A stretch of 64,000 nt of DNA from Methylonatrum kenyense (GTDB lineage Bacteria > Pseudomonadota > Gammaproteobacteria > Nitrococcales > Aquisalimonadaceae), in the NCBI RefSeq assembly GCF_023195885.1, contig NZ_JALPKO010000001.1:186001-250000 (forward strand). Reading direction: 5' to 3'. This document shows positions 32,965 through 41,847 of the stretch, piece after piece. Both the position numbers and the translations under genes were made by a program. The notes beneath the pieces were generated by a model. That model was not told the origin of the DNA and did not search any database. It was given only the letters and a program-made list of their open reading frames with translations. The stretch's first letter is position 1. Every line of letters begins with the position of its first letter.

Positions 32965-34935
32965 TCAGTCGTTCCTCGCCCGGGCTGCATTGGCCCGATT
33001 CAGCTTGCGCCACAGCGTGGTGCGACTGACGCCCAGTCGCTTGGCCGCCTCCGGCAGACTGCCGTCACACTCCGCCACCACCCGCTGGATGTGGTTCAGC
33101 TCGATCCGTTCCCGCTCCGCCTTGAGGGACTTCGGATCATCCGTGACGACCTCGGTGACCAGTTCCGGGACCACCGAATACAGGGCCCGCCGGTACTGCT
33201 CCCGGGACCAGCCATCGGCGTGCATGAAGAACACCGCCAGGCGTTCCGCCAGGTTTTCCAACTCCCGCACGTTGCCGGGCCAGGAATAGGACCGCAACTT
33301 GTCCTCCAGCATTTCAAGCAACTGCCGGGGATCGCGGTCGCAACCCATTTGGGTGAGATGCCGACGCAGCAGATAGTCCGCCAGCACCAAGACATCATCC
33401 CCCCGCTCTCGCAGCGGCGGGATCTGCAGTACAAGAATATTCAGCCGGTAGTACAGGTCCTCCCGCATCTCACCGCTGATCATCCGCTCCTTGAGGTCAA
33501 CATTGGTTGCGGCGATGACCCGCACGTCGACCGGCGCGGCCAGCGTGCCGCCCAGCCGCATGACTTCCCTCTCCTGCAACACCCGCAGCAGGCGTGTCTG
33601 CAGGTTGATGGGCATGTCCCCTATCTCGTCCAGGAAGAGCGTGCCACCGTGCGCGGCCTCTATCAGGCCGGTCCGCCCGCCCTTGCGCGCCCCGGTGAAG
33701 GCACCCTCCTCATAGCCGAACAACTCGCTTTCCAGCAGGCTCTCGGCAAAAGCGGCGCAGTTCACGGCCACGAACCGACCCCCTGCCCGGGGGCTGGCAT
33801 TGTGGATCCCCTGGGCGAACAGTTCCTTGCCGGTGCCGCTGTCACCCGTCAGGAGCACGGTGGACTCGGATGCCGCATATTGGCGGGCCAGCTCGCAGAC
33901 CCGGCCCAGGGACCGGGACTCGCCAATGATTTCCTCAAGATGGTACTTGGCAGTGTAGTGACGGGTACGGCGTTGGGAGCGGATGTTGCGGTCGGCATTC
34001 TCGATGCTGGTGGAATCCTGGAAGGTGATGACCGCACCGCTGTTGACGCCGTATTCCATCAGGGGCACACGACTCGCCATCAGCAGCCGGGAGCCCACCC
34101 GGATAATCTGATGCAGATCCACTTCCTGACTGGCCAGGGTATCCCGCAGGCCCATGGACGGCAGCAATTCGCTGAGGCGCCGATTCAGCATCTTGTCGGC
34201 ACTGACGCCGAGAATGCGTTCCGAGGCCGGATTGAAGCATTGCACCCGTTCGTCCGGGTCCACGGCGATGACCCCTTCGTTAAGGTGCCGGATCACCTGA
34301 TCGAGCCAGTTGCGGCGGGTTTTCTCGATGTGTTGTGTCCGCGCCACCTCGATGGCAGCGTCCACGGCCTGATGCACCGCCTGGGGCGAATAGGCCAGGA
34401 TCCCGGTAAGTCCCTCGCTCTCGGAGAGATCCGTGATGAAGCTGGAACCAACAATGACACCGTAGCCCTCAGCCTTGAGTTCGCGGAACTGCAGGCGGGC
34501 GTCCTCAATCGTGGTGTAGGAACGCTGCTCGATGTCCAGATTGATGAGCTGCTTCACTTCCTGCAGTTCGGCATCGGTTTCCCGGTAGGTGATAAGCGCT
34601 ACCTTGTCGGAAAGATTCCGTGCCTTGAGCATGGCCCGCAGGATGTCGAAGGCGGAGACATTGATACGGATCACCGGCGCCGACAAGCGTTCTCGGAGGT
34701 AGGAGGCGTTGGCACCAGCGCTGATGATGACATCGACCTCGTTGGCGGCAATCAACCCCTCGGCTGCGGCGACGGCTTCGTCGAAAACCTTGTCGACAGT
34801 GCGTATCGACGCTATGCCCCGATAATGCGGAATAACACTGTTGATCAGCCGGGTCAGTCCCTTGTAGCTGATCGCCACAATGCGGGGAATACGAGGGACG
34901 CCAGCCTTGGGGCCGACCTGATCTGCTCCAACCAC
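32965..34935 (-). CDS. Sigma-54-dependent activator with PrpR-type sensor domain
   Basis: A 656-residue enhancer-binding protein. An N-terminal PrpR-type sensor (about 15-195), a PAS-like segment (about 205-320), a AAA+ domain (Walker A GDSGTGKE at about 364-371, GAFTGA loop at 411-416, Walker [10 protein letters not shown] at about 432-440) and a C-terminal Fis-type helix-turn-helix (about 620-650) are all visible. PrpR itself senses 2-methylcitrate; the ligand here is unknown. The GTG start at 34935 has GGGAGAG upstream. It lies 39 bases after the quinone oxidoreductase gene, whose sigma-54 promoter implies positive autoregulation. It is the obvious candidate to bind the GTTTCA/TGAAAC sites. 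Confidence 0.93.
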   Translation of the reverse strand: MVGADQVGPKAGVPRIPRIVAISYKGLTRLINSVIPHYRGIASIRTVDKVFDEAVAAAEGLIAANEVDVIISAGANASYLRERLSAPVIRINVSAFDILRAMLKARNLSDKVALITYRETDAELQEVKQLINLDIEQRSYTTIEDARLQFRELKAEGYGVIVGSSFITDLSESEGLTGILAYSPQAVHQAVDAAIEVARTQHIEKTRRNWLDQVIRHLNEGVIAVDPDERVQCFNPASERILGVSADKMLNRRLSELLPSMGLRDTLASQEVDLHQIIRVGSRLLMASRVPLMEYGVNSGAVITFQDSTSIENADRNIRSQRRTRHYTAKYHLEEIIGESRSLGRVCELARQYAASESTVLLTGDSGTGKELFAQGIHNASPRAGGRFVAVNCAAFAESLLESELFGYEEGAFTGARKGGRTGLIEAAHGGTLFLDEIGDMPINLQTRLLRVLQEREVMRLGGTLAAPVDVRVIAATNVDLKERMISGEMREDLYYRLNILVLQIPPLRERGDDVLVLADYLLRRHLTQMGCDRDPRQLLEMLEDKLRSYSWPGNVRELENLAERLAVFFMHADGWSREQYRRALYSVVPELVTEVVTDDPKSLKAERERIELNHIQRVVAECDGSLPEAAKRLGVSRTTLWRKLNRANAARARND

Positions 34936-34974
34936 ACTTTCTCTCCCGGCGGGCGAGGTGCCCGCACGTTCCTA

Positions 34975-35946
34975 TCAGACCAATAGAATCGTGGAACCGG
35001 TGGTACGCCGGGCTTCCACGTCGCGGTGCGCCAGTGCTGCCTCCCGCAAGGGGTGCCGGGCCTGGATTTCGACCCTGATATCGCCGGACCGGATCAAGCC
35101 GAACAGCCGATCGGCGGCTTGCAGGAGCCAGTCCCTTCGACTGACATAGACAAAAACGGCCGGACGGGTGAGGAAGTAGGACTTGTCCAGGCCCATGCGC
35201 ATAAGATAGTAGGGGTCAGGCTCCCCGGAGGCCATGCCGTACAGCGCCATTGTGCCGGTCGGTGCCAGACATGCCATCGAGCGATCGAATGTATCCCGGC
35301 CCACCGAGTCGTAGACCACCGGAAGGCCGGCATCACCCACAACCTCGCGGACGGTATCAACGAAATTATCCCGGGTGTAGACCACCGGATAGTCACAGCC
35401 ATGGTCCCGCGCCACCGCAGCCTTCTCGTCAGTGCCGACGGTTCCGATCACGGTTGCGCCGAGGGCCTTGGCCCACTGACACATCAGCAACCCGGTTCCA
35501 CCGGCAGCCGCATGGACCAGAATCGTCTCACCCGCCTGCACGGGGTGCACGCGCTCAACAAGCATCCAGGCGGTGAGGCCCTTCATGAACACCGCTCCCG
35601 CGGTTTCGTCGTCGATATCATCAGGCAGCGGTACAAGAAACTCCGCCGGGAAAACCCGCTGCTCGGCGTAACTGCCAAGCGGTGGGTAGGCGTACACAAC
35701 CCGCTGCCCCACTTTTACCTGATCCACGCCCGGCCCTACGGCCTCCACCACACCAACGCCTTCGAATCCGGGAACGAAGGGCGGATTCGGCCCGGGATAG
35801 GCCCCCTGCCGCATCCCGATCTCTATCAGATTGACACCCACGACGGTCTGCCGCAGCAATGCCTCGCCCCGTCCCGGAGAGCCGGGGTCATGATCGCGCC
35901 ACTCCAGAGCCTCGGGCCCACCAAGGGCGTTCTGAACAATCGCCAT
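34975..35946 (-). CDS. Quinone oxidoreductase-like MDR enzyme
   Basis: A 323-residue zinc-independent medium-chain dehydrogenase/reductase of the quinone oxidoreductase (QOR) group: GFEGVGVVEAVGPGV, the NADPH-site HAAAGGTGLLMCQWAKALGA and a C-terminal LREAALAHRDVEARRTTGSTILLV. Zinc-ligand cysteines are absent. The start could be ATG 35946 or a GTG six bases upstream at 35952; the AGGAG site spaces better with the GTG, but the ATG gives the family N-terminus MAIVQ. It probably reduces an alpha,beta-unsaturated carbonyl or quinone. It is co-transcribed with the activator gene behind a sigma-54 promoter. Confidence 0.88.
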   Translation of the reverse strand: MAIVQNALGGPEALEWRDHDPGSPGRGEALLRQTVVGVNLIEIGMRQGAYPGPNPPFVPGFEGVGVVEAVGPGVDQVKVGQRVVYAYPPLGSYAEQRVFPAEFLVPLPDDIDDETAGAVFMKGLTAWMLVERVHPVQAGETILVHAAAGGTGLLMCQWAKALGATVIGTVGTDEKAAVARDHGCDYPVVYTRDNFVDTVREVVGDAGLPVVYDSVGRDTFDRSMACLAPTGTMALYGMASGEPDPYYLMRMGLDKSYFLTRPAVFVYVSRRDWLLQAADRLFGLIRSGDIRVEIQARHPLREAALAHRDVEARRTTGSTILLV

Positions 35947-36010
35947 GCTCACATCGTTCTCCTCGCTCTCAACATGCAACGTCGATTTTTTCGTTTACCA
36001 AATTGAAACC

Positions 36011-36026
36011 AGCAAGTGACATGCCA
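36011..36026 (-). promoter_or_regulatory. Sigma-54 promoter driving the QOR-activator operon
   Basis: On the minus strand TGGCAT-GTCAC-TTGCT matches the -24/-12 consensus with one change. It predicts a start near 35999 and a leader of about 53 bases. A near-palindrome, GTTTACCAAATTGAAAC (35993-36009), overlaps the predicted start. Only single half-sites (GTTTCG at 36105 and TGAAAC at 36146) lie upstream of it. Confidence 0.7.
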
Positions 36027-36187
36027 GGCACCTGCACCACCAGGATGCGCTCCTGTCGCGCCGAACCCGCGGCCGGGACAAGAGCACCAGAAGGAACTGT
36101 TTTAGTTTCGCAACCAATTTTCCATTTTTTCAACAGGCATTGGTCTGAAACAGGCACTACGCCCGGCTTTCGTTCGAATGGATTCTT

Positions 36188-36203
36188 CGGCATGCGGTTT
36201 GCA
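36188..36203 (+). promoter_or_regulatory. Candidate sigma-54 promoter for the flavoprotein at 36240
   Basis: CGGCAT-GCGGT-TTGCA keeps the invariant GG and GC with correct spacing. It predicts a start near 36214, 26 bases before ATG 36240. It is divergent from the promoter at 36011-36026 with about 160 bases between them. Confidence 0.5.
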
Positions 36204-36239
36204 GCAACCTGCATGCCATTCGCCGCAGGAGCAAACGCG

Positions 36240-38270
36240 ATGCCGACCGTCTCTCGCTGGCCCGAGCTGTGGTCACCGCTGACCATCGGTCCAACCCGCG
36301 TATCCCATCGCATCATGGCCTCGGCGCATGCGCAGCTCTACGCCGACGACGGCCTGATAAGCCAGCGCCATATCGACTACTACGCCGAGCGTGCGCGGGG
36401 AGGCTGTGCGCTGCTCGTGCTTGAACAACAGGCGGCGCATCCGGCAGGCCACAACTACCTGGGCGGCAGCAACGCCTATGAGCGGCGTGTCATTCCCCGA
36501 TACGAGGCATTGGCCAACGCAGTCCATGCGCATGACGGCCGGATATTCGTCCAACTTTTCGCCAGCGGCGCCCAGGGCAAGGGAATGCTGCATATCGACG
36601 ACTGGCGCCCGCTCTGGGCCTCCAGCGCCATGCCGTCCGCGTTTTCCAGCGAAACACCCATGGAAGTCGGCGAGGCGGAAATTCGCGAGGTCATCGACGG
36701 GTTCGCGCGCTCCGCCGAGAACGCCGCGGTAGCCGGTACGGATGGCGTGGAGATCCACGGGGCCCATGCCCAGTTCGTCGGCGAGTTCCTGAGTCCGTCC
36801 TTCAACCGTCGAACCGATGCCTACGGCGGCTCGGTCGAGAATCGGTGCCGCCTGTTGCTGCAGATCGGCGACGCCATCCGCAATCGGGTCGGCAACCGCA
36901 TCACGGTCGGGGTACGCCTATCGTTCGACGAGTTCATCGGCGAGGCGGGCATTACCGGTGAAGATGCCAGCGCCCAACTGGAGATCCTCGCCGCCTCCGG
37001 CCTGTTCGACTATTTCAGCATAACCGGCGGTGGCTATCACGCACTGCACATCGCAGTGGCCCCGATGGGAAGCCTGCCCGAAGGCTTCATGGCCGACTTC
37101 GGACGCCAGGCCAAGGCCGTGGTCGGCGACCGGGCCAGAGTCTTTATTGTCGGCCGCATTCTCAGTGGCGACACGGCGAACCGGATCATCGCCGACGGCT
37201 GGGCCGATATGGTGGCAATGACGCGGACCCAGTTGGCCGACCCGGAGCTGGTCAACAAGCTGCGGCAGGGCCGGCCCGAGGAAATTCGCCGTTGCGTGGG
37301 CGCCAACATCTGCATCAAGCATCAACTGGATCAGCAGGGCGTCATCTGTGCCTTGAATCCTGCCGCGGGACGTGAGGCGGAATGGGGTGCGGGCCGCTTG
37401 CGCCCGGTCCGCGCCGGACAGGACAAGCGTATTGCCGTTATCGGCGCCGGCCCCGCCGGCATGACTGCCGCCGCACGTCTCGCCGAACGCGGCCATCGGG
37501 TCACGCTGTTCGAGGCGGAAGAGGAATGCGGTGGTCGCCTGGCACTGCTTCGCCGCCTACCGGGCAGGGAAAACTGGGGCATGGCCGTGGAGGACATGCA
37601 GCAGGCGGCGGAGCGAGCCGGCGTCACACTCCGACTGGCGACACGGGTTACGGCGGATACGCTGTCGGGCGGCGACTGGGACACCGTGGTCTGTGCCACC
37701 GGAGCGCGTTTCGAACGTTCCGGCTACAGCCCCAGCAGGCCCGACCGCTTCACGCTGCCCGGCGCCGATGCCGACCATGTCACGGATGTGGAAACCGCGC
37801 TGCGCGATGCACTTGAGGATCCAGCGGTCTTCGGCCAACGAACCCTGATCATCGACGAGACCGGTGAACACCTGCCCTTCTGTCTCGCGGAATTGCTGGC
37901 CGGGGCCGGCTGCCAGGTGCAACTCGTCACGCCGAAGCTGTTCGCCGGCGAGGGGCTGCTCAAGACTCTGGACCTGCCCCATGTACTGCCGCGCCTGCAG
38001 CAACTCGGCGTCGTGATCCGCGGCCAGACCTTTGTCGAACGCATCACCGGCGGCGGTGCCGAGATCTACGGCATCTGGGGCGGCAAGCCGGAGCCGGTGG
38101 CGGCGGACCGCGTGGTGCTGGCCCTGGGCCGACGCAGCAATGACGTGCTCTACCGTGAGCTGGAGGAAACACGGCAAGGTAACCTGCACCGCATCGGTGA
38201 CTGTGTCGCGCCGCGGGCCATCGAGGCAGTGATTTACGAGGGCGAGCGGCTGGGTCGGGAACTCGCCTAG
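36240..38270 (+). CDS. Two-domain OYE-like flavoprotein with altered active site and Fe-S motif
   Basis: A 676-residue flavoprotein most like the one at 11507 (shared GGGYH barrel motif and SFDEFIGEAGIT). The cluster motif is Cys352-x2-Ala355-x2-Cys358-x11-Cys370, so one of four cysteines is missing. In the barrel the conserved Tyr after His-x2-His is replaced: His173-x2-His176-Ala-Gln178, where relatives have (G/S)-Tyr. Loss of the proton-donor-type Tyr suggests different chemistry from C=C reduction. The Rossmann/FAD domain (GAGPAGMTAA, about 404) is intact. ATG 36240 follows AGGAG. It is a single gene ending at a hairpin. Confidence 0.87.
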   Translation: MPTVSRWPELWSPLTIGPTRVSHRIMASAHAQLYADDGLISQRHIDYYAERARGGCALLVLEQQAAHPAGHNYLGGSNAYERRVIPRYEALANAVHAHDGRIFVQLFASGAQGKGMLHIDDWRPLWASSAMPSAFSSETPMEVGEAEIREVIDGFARSAENAAVAGTDGVEIHGAHAQFVGEFLSPSFNRRTDAYGGSVENRCRLLLQIGDAIRNRVGNRITVGVRLSFDEFIGEAGITGEDASAQLEILAASGLFDYFSITGGGYHALHIAVAPMGSLPEGFMADFGRQAKAVVGDRARVFIVGRILSGDTANRIIADGWADMVAMTRTQLADPELVNKLRQGRPEEIRRCVGANICIKHQLDQQGVICALNPAAGREAEWGAGRLRPVRAGQDKRIAVIGAGPAGMTAAARLAERGHRVTLFEAEEECGGRLALLRRLPGRENWGMAVEDMQQAAERAGVTLRLATRVTADTLSGGDWDTVVCATGARFERSGYSPSRPDRFTLPGADADHVTDVETALRDALEDPAVFGQRTLIIDETGEHLPFCLAELLAGAGCQVQLVTPKLFAGEGLLKTLDLPHVLPRLQQLGVVIRGQTFVERITGGGAEIYGIWGGKPEPVAADRVVLALGRRSNDVLYRELEETRQGNLHRIGDCVAPRAIEAVIYEGERLGRELA

Positions 38271-38289
38271 CTGCCGGCTCGACCGGTTC

Positions 38290-38311
38290 GGCGCCCGGTC
38301 ATGCGGGCGCC
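38290..38311. terminator. Hairpin between convergent genes, possible bidirectional terminator
   Basis: GGCGCCCG (38290-38297) pairs with CGGGCGCC (38304-38311) around six bases. It lies in the 48-base gap between the stops at 38270 and 38319. There is no T run on either strand. Confidence 0.5.
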
Positions 38312-38318
38312 GCAGGGA

Positions 38319-39134
38319 TTACTGCCGGCGGAGAAACCCGCGCACGGCATCCGCCACGCCGTCCGGATCCCGGTCGCATTGCCAGTCCAGACCGCGGACC
38401 GTGGCGCTGGCGGAGTCCGGTCGCTCGCGCAGGGCGCGCTGGTGGAACGGCCAGAGCACGTCATCCTCGGAACAGATATTCATCAGCGGCACGTCAACGG
38501 CCCGATACAGGGCCTCGAAATCCTGGTCCCAGACCGCGCTGAAGGTCTGTGGCAACGCCCGCCAGGCACGCAGGTGATCCACCATTTCCCGATTGTGCAC
38601 CTCGACGCTGACATCGGCACCCAGACCGGCCAGGTAGTCCCAGGCGGTTTTCAGATAGTCACCGTCCTTATCAGGCGCGTACGGCGCGGTAAAGGTCTTG
38701 CGATACTCGGCCCGCTCCTCGGCGGTCGCAAGCACCGCACCGATGATGGTCAGGGAACGCACCTGCGGCTTGTGCGCCACGGCCATTTCCAGAGCGATGC
38801 AGCCCCCGGTGTGATGACCCAGCAGATGCACCGGCGTCAGCTGGAGCGCGGTGACCGCCTGCCAGAGCACATCGGCAAGCCAGCGCACCGACGGAATCGT
38901 CGTCGGCTCGAAGGAACCGCCGAATCCCGGCGTATCAAACGCGACCAGGTCGTAGTCGCCGGCCAACCGGGCCATGACCTGCTCGAACATGGCCGACGAG
39001 CTTGCTGTCTGGTGGAACAGGGCAACGGTCGGTTTACCCGGGGCCGGAAGGTGCCGGTAATGGACCTGGCCGGCGTCGGTCCGCACATAGCCCTTTTCGA
39101 TCCCGTCCACGACCTGATTCGAATTGCTCACCAT
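38319..39134 (-). CDS. Alpha/beta-hydrolase-fold protein, second paralogue without triad
   Basis: A 271-residue paralogue of the protein at 23267, with the same length and motifs (FHQTASSSAM, FDTPGFGGS, AWDYLAGLGA, DDVLWPF). The nucleophile elbow is again Gly106-His-His108-Thr-Gly110, and the catalytic His position near the C-terminus reads GLDW. Two independent copies with the same substitution argue for a conserved, non-standard function. ATG 39134 follows GGAG. It is the last gene behind the leuCD-VOC run but has its own sigma-54 promoter at 39172, so it can be expressed separately. Confidence 0.85.
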   Translation of the reverse strand: MVSNSNQVVDGIEKGYVRTDAGQVHYRHLPAPGKPTVALFHQTASSSAMFEQVMARLAGDYDLVAFDTPGFGGSFEPTTIPSVRWLADVLWQAVTALQLTPVHLLGHHTGGCIALEMAVAHKPQVRSLTIIGAVLATAEERAEYRKTFTAPYAPDKDGDYLKTAWDYLAGLGADVSVEVHNREMVDHLRAWRALPQTFSAVWDQDFEALYRAVDVPLMNICSEDDVLWPFHQRALRERPDSASATVRGLDWQCDRDPDGVADAVRGFLRRQ

Positions 39135-39171
39135 GAATTTCTCCACTGCCGGTTGCTGTCCTTTGGCATGC

Positions 39172-39187
39172 AGCAAGAACGCTGCCA
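39172..39187 (-). promoter_or_regulatory. Sigma-54 promoter driving the hydrolase-fold gene at 39134
   Basis: On the minus strand TGGCAG-CGTTC-TTGCT differs from consensus at one base. It predicts a start near 39160, 26 bases before the ATG. No GTTTCA/TGAAAC repeat was found upstream. Confidence 0.6.
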
Positions 39188-39282
39188 GACGGCACGCCGG
39201 CAGCAGCGGCGCGGTGCGGGAGATGTCAATCAGAAAATGCGTCGAGGAATCGAATCGTCCGCGTGCAGAACTGCAACGGGAA

Positions 39283-39687
39283 TCAGTCAGCGTCGCGCTG
39301 GATGAGATGCATCGGAATGCCGCCGGTATCCTCGCTGCGAAGATAGGCGATTTCCCAGTCACGGAAGGCCACATACGGCGGCGAACGCATACCGATGCCT
39401 TGACCCTCAAGTCGGGCGGCGGCAGCGGCCACGTCATCGACACCGAACGCGAGATGGAAAAAGCCCTCGCCATGGGCGTCCAGGTGCGCCGCCAGCGAGC
39501 CCCCGGGGTCGGTGGGGGCCACCACCTCGATGTTCAGGTTGTCCAGCTTGAAAACCGCAACTTCGGCGCCCCGGGTGGAAACCGGCCCGCGATGGGCCGG
39601 CTCACGCCCGGTAAGGCGCTGGAACAGCGCGATACCCCGTTCCAGCTCGCGCACGGCGAAGGCGAGGTGGTGTACCGAGGTCAGCAC
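39283..39687 (-). CDS. VOC-superfamily protein, methylmalonyl-CoA-epimerase-like
   Basis: A 134-residue vicinal-oxygen-chelate protein. A GTG start at 39687, six bases after GGGGAG and 16 bases after the leuD stop, gives the standard N-terminus TSVHHLAFAVREL. The two-betaalphabetabetabeta layout, metal-ligand-type His in VHHLAFAV and FFHLAFGV, and Glu in LNIEVVAP resemble methylmalonyl-CoA epimerase and glyoxalase. It could epimerise a branched acyl-CoA or act as a dioxygenase-like enzyme. Its place after leuCD in the hyu operon suggests a step on a branched C4-C6 acid. Confidence 0.82.
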   Translation of the reverse strand: MLTSVHHLAFAVRELERGIALFQRLTGREPAHRGPVSTRGAEVAVFKLDNLNIEVVAPTDPGGSLAAHLDAHGEGFFHLAFGVDDVAAAAARLEGQGIGMRSPPYVAFRDWEIAYLRSEDTGGIPMHLIQRDAD

Positions 39688-39703
39688 AAACCGCTCCCCG
39701 GCC

Positions 39704-40354
39704 TCAGGCTGGCTCGGTGTAGAGCCACGGCTTCTCCTGCTTCCGGCGTTGCTCATAATCGCGGATGGCATCGGCGGACTGCAGCGTGATCCCGATATCG
39801 TCCAGCCCGTTGAGCAGACGATGACGGATGCCGTCCTCGACCTCGAAGGCGATGGCTTCGCCACCTGGCGTCTCGATCGTCCGCGCCTCAAGATCGACGG
39901 TCAGCCGGTAGCCCTCGGCCGAGAAACACTCCTGGAACAGCCGCTCCACGGTCTCGGCGTCAAGCCGAACCGGCAGGATGCCGTTGCTGACCGCATTGCC
40001 GTGAAAGATGTCGGCAAAGCTCGGCGCGATGACACAGCGAAAGCCGTAGTCGGCCAGTGCCCAGGCCGCATGCTCCCGTGACGAACCACAACCGAAATTG
40101 TCGCGGGTCAGCAGGATGCTGGCGCCCTGATAGCGCGTCTGGTTGAGCACGAAATCCGGGTTCAGCGGCCGCTGCGAGCAGTCCTGCCCCGGCATGCCGC
40201 CGCCATCAGTGTAACGCCAGTCATCGAACAGGAACGGTCCATAACCGGTCTTGCTGATGGCCTTCAAAAACTGCTTCGGGATGATGGCGTCGGTATCCAC
40301 ATTGGGCCGATCCAGTGGTGCCACCAGCCCCTGATGCTGGGTAAACGCTTTCAT
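39704..40354 (-). CDS. leuD: 3-isopropylmalate dehydratase small subunit, or related hydro-lyase subunit
   Basis: A 216-residue LeuD-type swivel subunit (E. coli LeuD is about 201). Family motifs are [47 protein letters not shown] and SNGILPV. ATG 40354 follows GAGGGAG. It is paired with leuC 38 bases upstream. Sequence supports an isopropylmalate isomerase. However, leuA and leuB are absent and the pair is embedded in a hyuAB/lyase operon, so a catabolic role on a substituted malate remains open. Confidence 0.88.
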   Translation of the reverse strand: MKAFTQHQGLVAPLDRPNVDTDAIIPKQFLKAISKTGYGPFLFDDWRYTDGGGMPGQDCSQRPLNPDFVLNQTRYQGASILLTRDNFGCGSSREHAAWALADYGFRCVIAPSFADIFHGNAVSNGILPVRLDAETVERLFQECFSAEGYRLTVDLEARTIETPGGEAIAFEVEDGIRHRLLNGLDDIGITLQSADAIRDYEQRRKQEKPWLYTEPA

Positions 40355-40392
40355 GATTTCGCTCCCTCGATCCGCAAACTTGCGAACCGGAC

Positions 40393-41793
40393 TTACTGCA
40401 ACTGCGAGACGTCGACGAAATGTCCGTGAATGGCGGCGGCAGCCGCCATCGCCGGACTGGCCAGGTGGGTCCGGCCGCCAGCACCCTGGCGTCCCTCGAA
40501 ATTGCGGTTGGAGGTCGAGGCGCAGCGTTCGCCGGCGCCAAGCTTGTCCGGATTCATGCCCAGGCACATGGAGCAACCGGGCTCGCGCCATTCGAAACCG
40601 GCCTCGGTGAAAATCCGGTCCAGCCCCTCCTTCTCCGCCTGCAGCCGAACCAGACCGGAACCCGGCACCACGATGGCCTCCTTGATCGTCGCCGCCACCT
40701 TGTGGCCCTTGACGATCTCGGCCACCGCGCGCAGATCCTCGATCCGCGAATTGGTGCAGGAACCGATGAAGATCTTGTCCAGCGGAATTTCCGCCATCGG
40801 CGTCCCCGGCTTCAGGTCCATGTAACGCAATGCCTGCTCCATGGCCTGCCGCTTGACCGGATCGGCTTCCTCAGCCGGATCCGGTACCGAGGTGCTGACC
40901 GGCACGACCATTTCCGGCGAGGTGCCCCAGCTGACCTGCGGCTGGATGTCTTCGGCACGCAGCGTGATTTCCTTGTCGAACACGGCGTCCGGGTCACTGA
41001 CCAGGGTCCTCCAATAGGCGACCGCCTGATCCCACAGGTCGTCCCTGGGCGCCATCGGCTTGTCACGCAGATAGTCGATGGTCTTGTCATCCACCGCGAC
41101 CAGTCCCGCCCTGGCGCCGGCCTCGATGCTCATGTTGCAGATGGTCATCCGACCCTCGATCGACAGGTCGCGGATTGCCTCGCCAGCGTACTCGATGGTG
41201 TAGCCGGTCGCGCCGGCCGTGCCGATCCTGCCGATTACCGCGAGGATAATGTCCTTGGCCGTTACTCCCTTGCCAAGCTTGCCGTCGACCGTGACCCGCA
41301 TGTTCTTCGACTTTTTCATGAGCAGGGTCTGGGTCGCCAGCACATGCTCCACATCCGACGTGCCGATGCCGAAGCCGAGCGCCGCGAGCGCTCCATGAGT
41401 GGCCGTGTGCGAATCACCGCAGACGATGGTCACACCGGGCTGGGTGAAGCCCTGTTCCGGGCCAATCACGTGCACGATACCCTGGCGGGAATCGTTCAGC
41501 GGAAACTCCCGCAAACCAAAGTGGGCCACATTCTTGTCCAGCGTCTCCAACTGCATGCGCGAGACCGGATCCTCGATGGTATGACGCATGAACGTGGGAA
41601 CATTGTGGTCCGGCACCGCCAGGATACTATCCTTGCGCCAGGGCTCCCGATCGGCCAGGCGCAGGCCCTCGAAGGCCTGCGGCGAGGTCACCTCGTGGAC
41701 CAGGTGCCTGTCGATATAGAGAAGAACGGTGCCGTCCTCGTTCCGCTGCACCGTATGGTCATCCCAGAGCTTGTCGTAAAGCGTCTTGCCCAT
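40393..41793 (-). CDS. leuC: 3-isopropylmalate dehydratase large subunit, or related hydro-lyase subunit
   Basis: A 466-residue aconitase-family subunit with a [4Fe-4S] cluster held by Cys in [12 protein letters not shown] (about 347) and the pair in [13 protein letters not shown] (about 407 and 410). Length and N-terminus ([15 protein letters not shown]) are those of proteobacterial LeuC, longer than the archaeal/clostridial type that includes dimethylmaleate hydratase. ATG 41793 was chosen over 41814. It forms the enzyme with leuD. The operon context is unusual for leucine biosynthesis. Confidence 0.9.
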   Translation of the reverse strand: MGKTLYDKLWDDHTVQRNEDGTVLLYIDRHLVHEVTSPQAFEGLRLADREPWRKDSILAVPDHNVPTFMRHTIEDPVSRMQLETLDKNVAHFGLREFPLNDSRQGIVHVIGPEQGFTQPGVTIVCGDSHTATHGALAALGFGIGTSDVEHVLATQTLLMKKSKNMRVTVDGKLGKGVTAKDIILAVIGRIGTAGATGYTIEYAGEAIRDLSIEGRMTICNMSIEAGARAGLVAVDDKTIDYLRDKPMAPRDDLWDQAVAYWRTLVSDPDAVFDKEITLRAEDIQPQVSWGTSPEMVVPVSTSVPDPAEEADPVKRQAMEQALRYMDLKPGTPMAEIPLDKIFIGSCTNSRIEDLRAVAEIVKGHKVAATIKEAIVVPGSGLVRLQAEKEGLDRIFTEAGFEWREPGCSMCLGMNPDKLGAGERCASTSNRNFEGRQGAGGRTHLASPAMAAAAAIHGHFVDVSQLQ

Positions 41794-41847
41794 TGCCTTG
41801 TTACCCCTCATCACGCACCGGTCCAGTGGACCCAGGCGGTTCCAACG

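Noticed and set aside
35993-36009. GTTTACCAAATTGAAAC as an enhancer site
   Set aside because: It lies between the -12 box and the start codon and its half-sites are out of register, so it cannot be a normal upstream activator site.
11507-38270. Mycofactocin-linked flavoprotein system
   Set aside because: Some OYE relatives belong to mycofactocin loci, but no precursor peptide, radical-SAM maturase or other mft gene is present.
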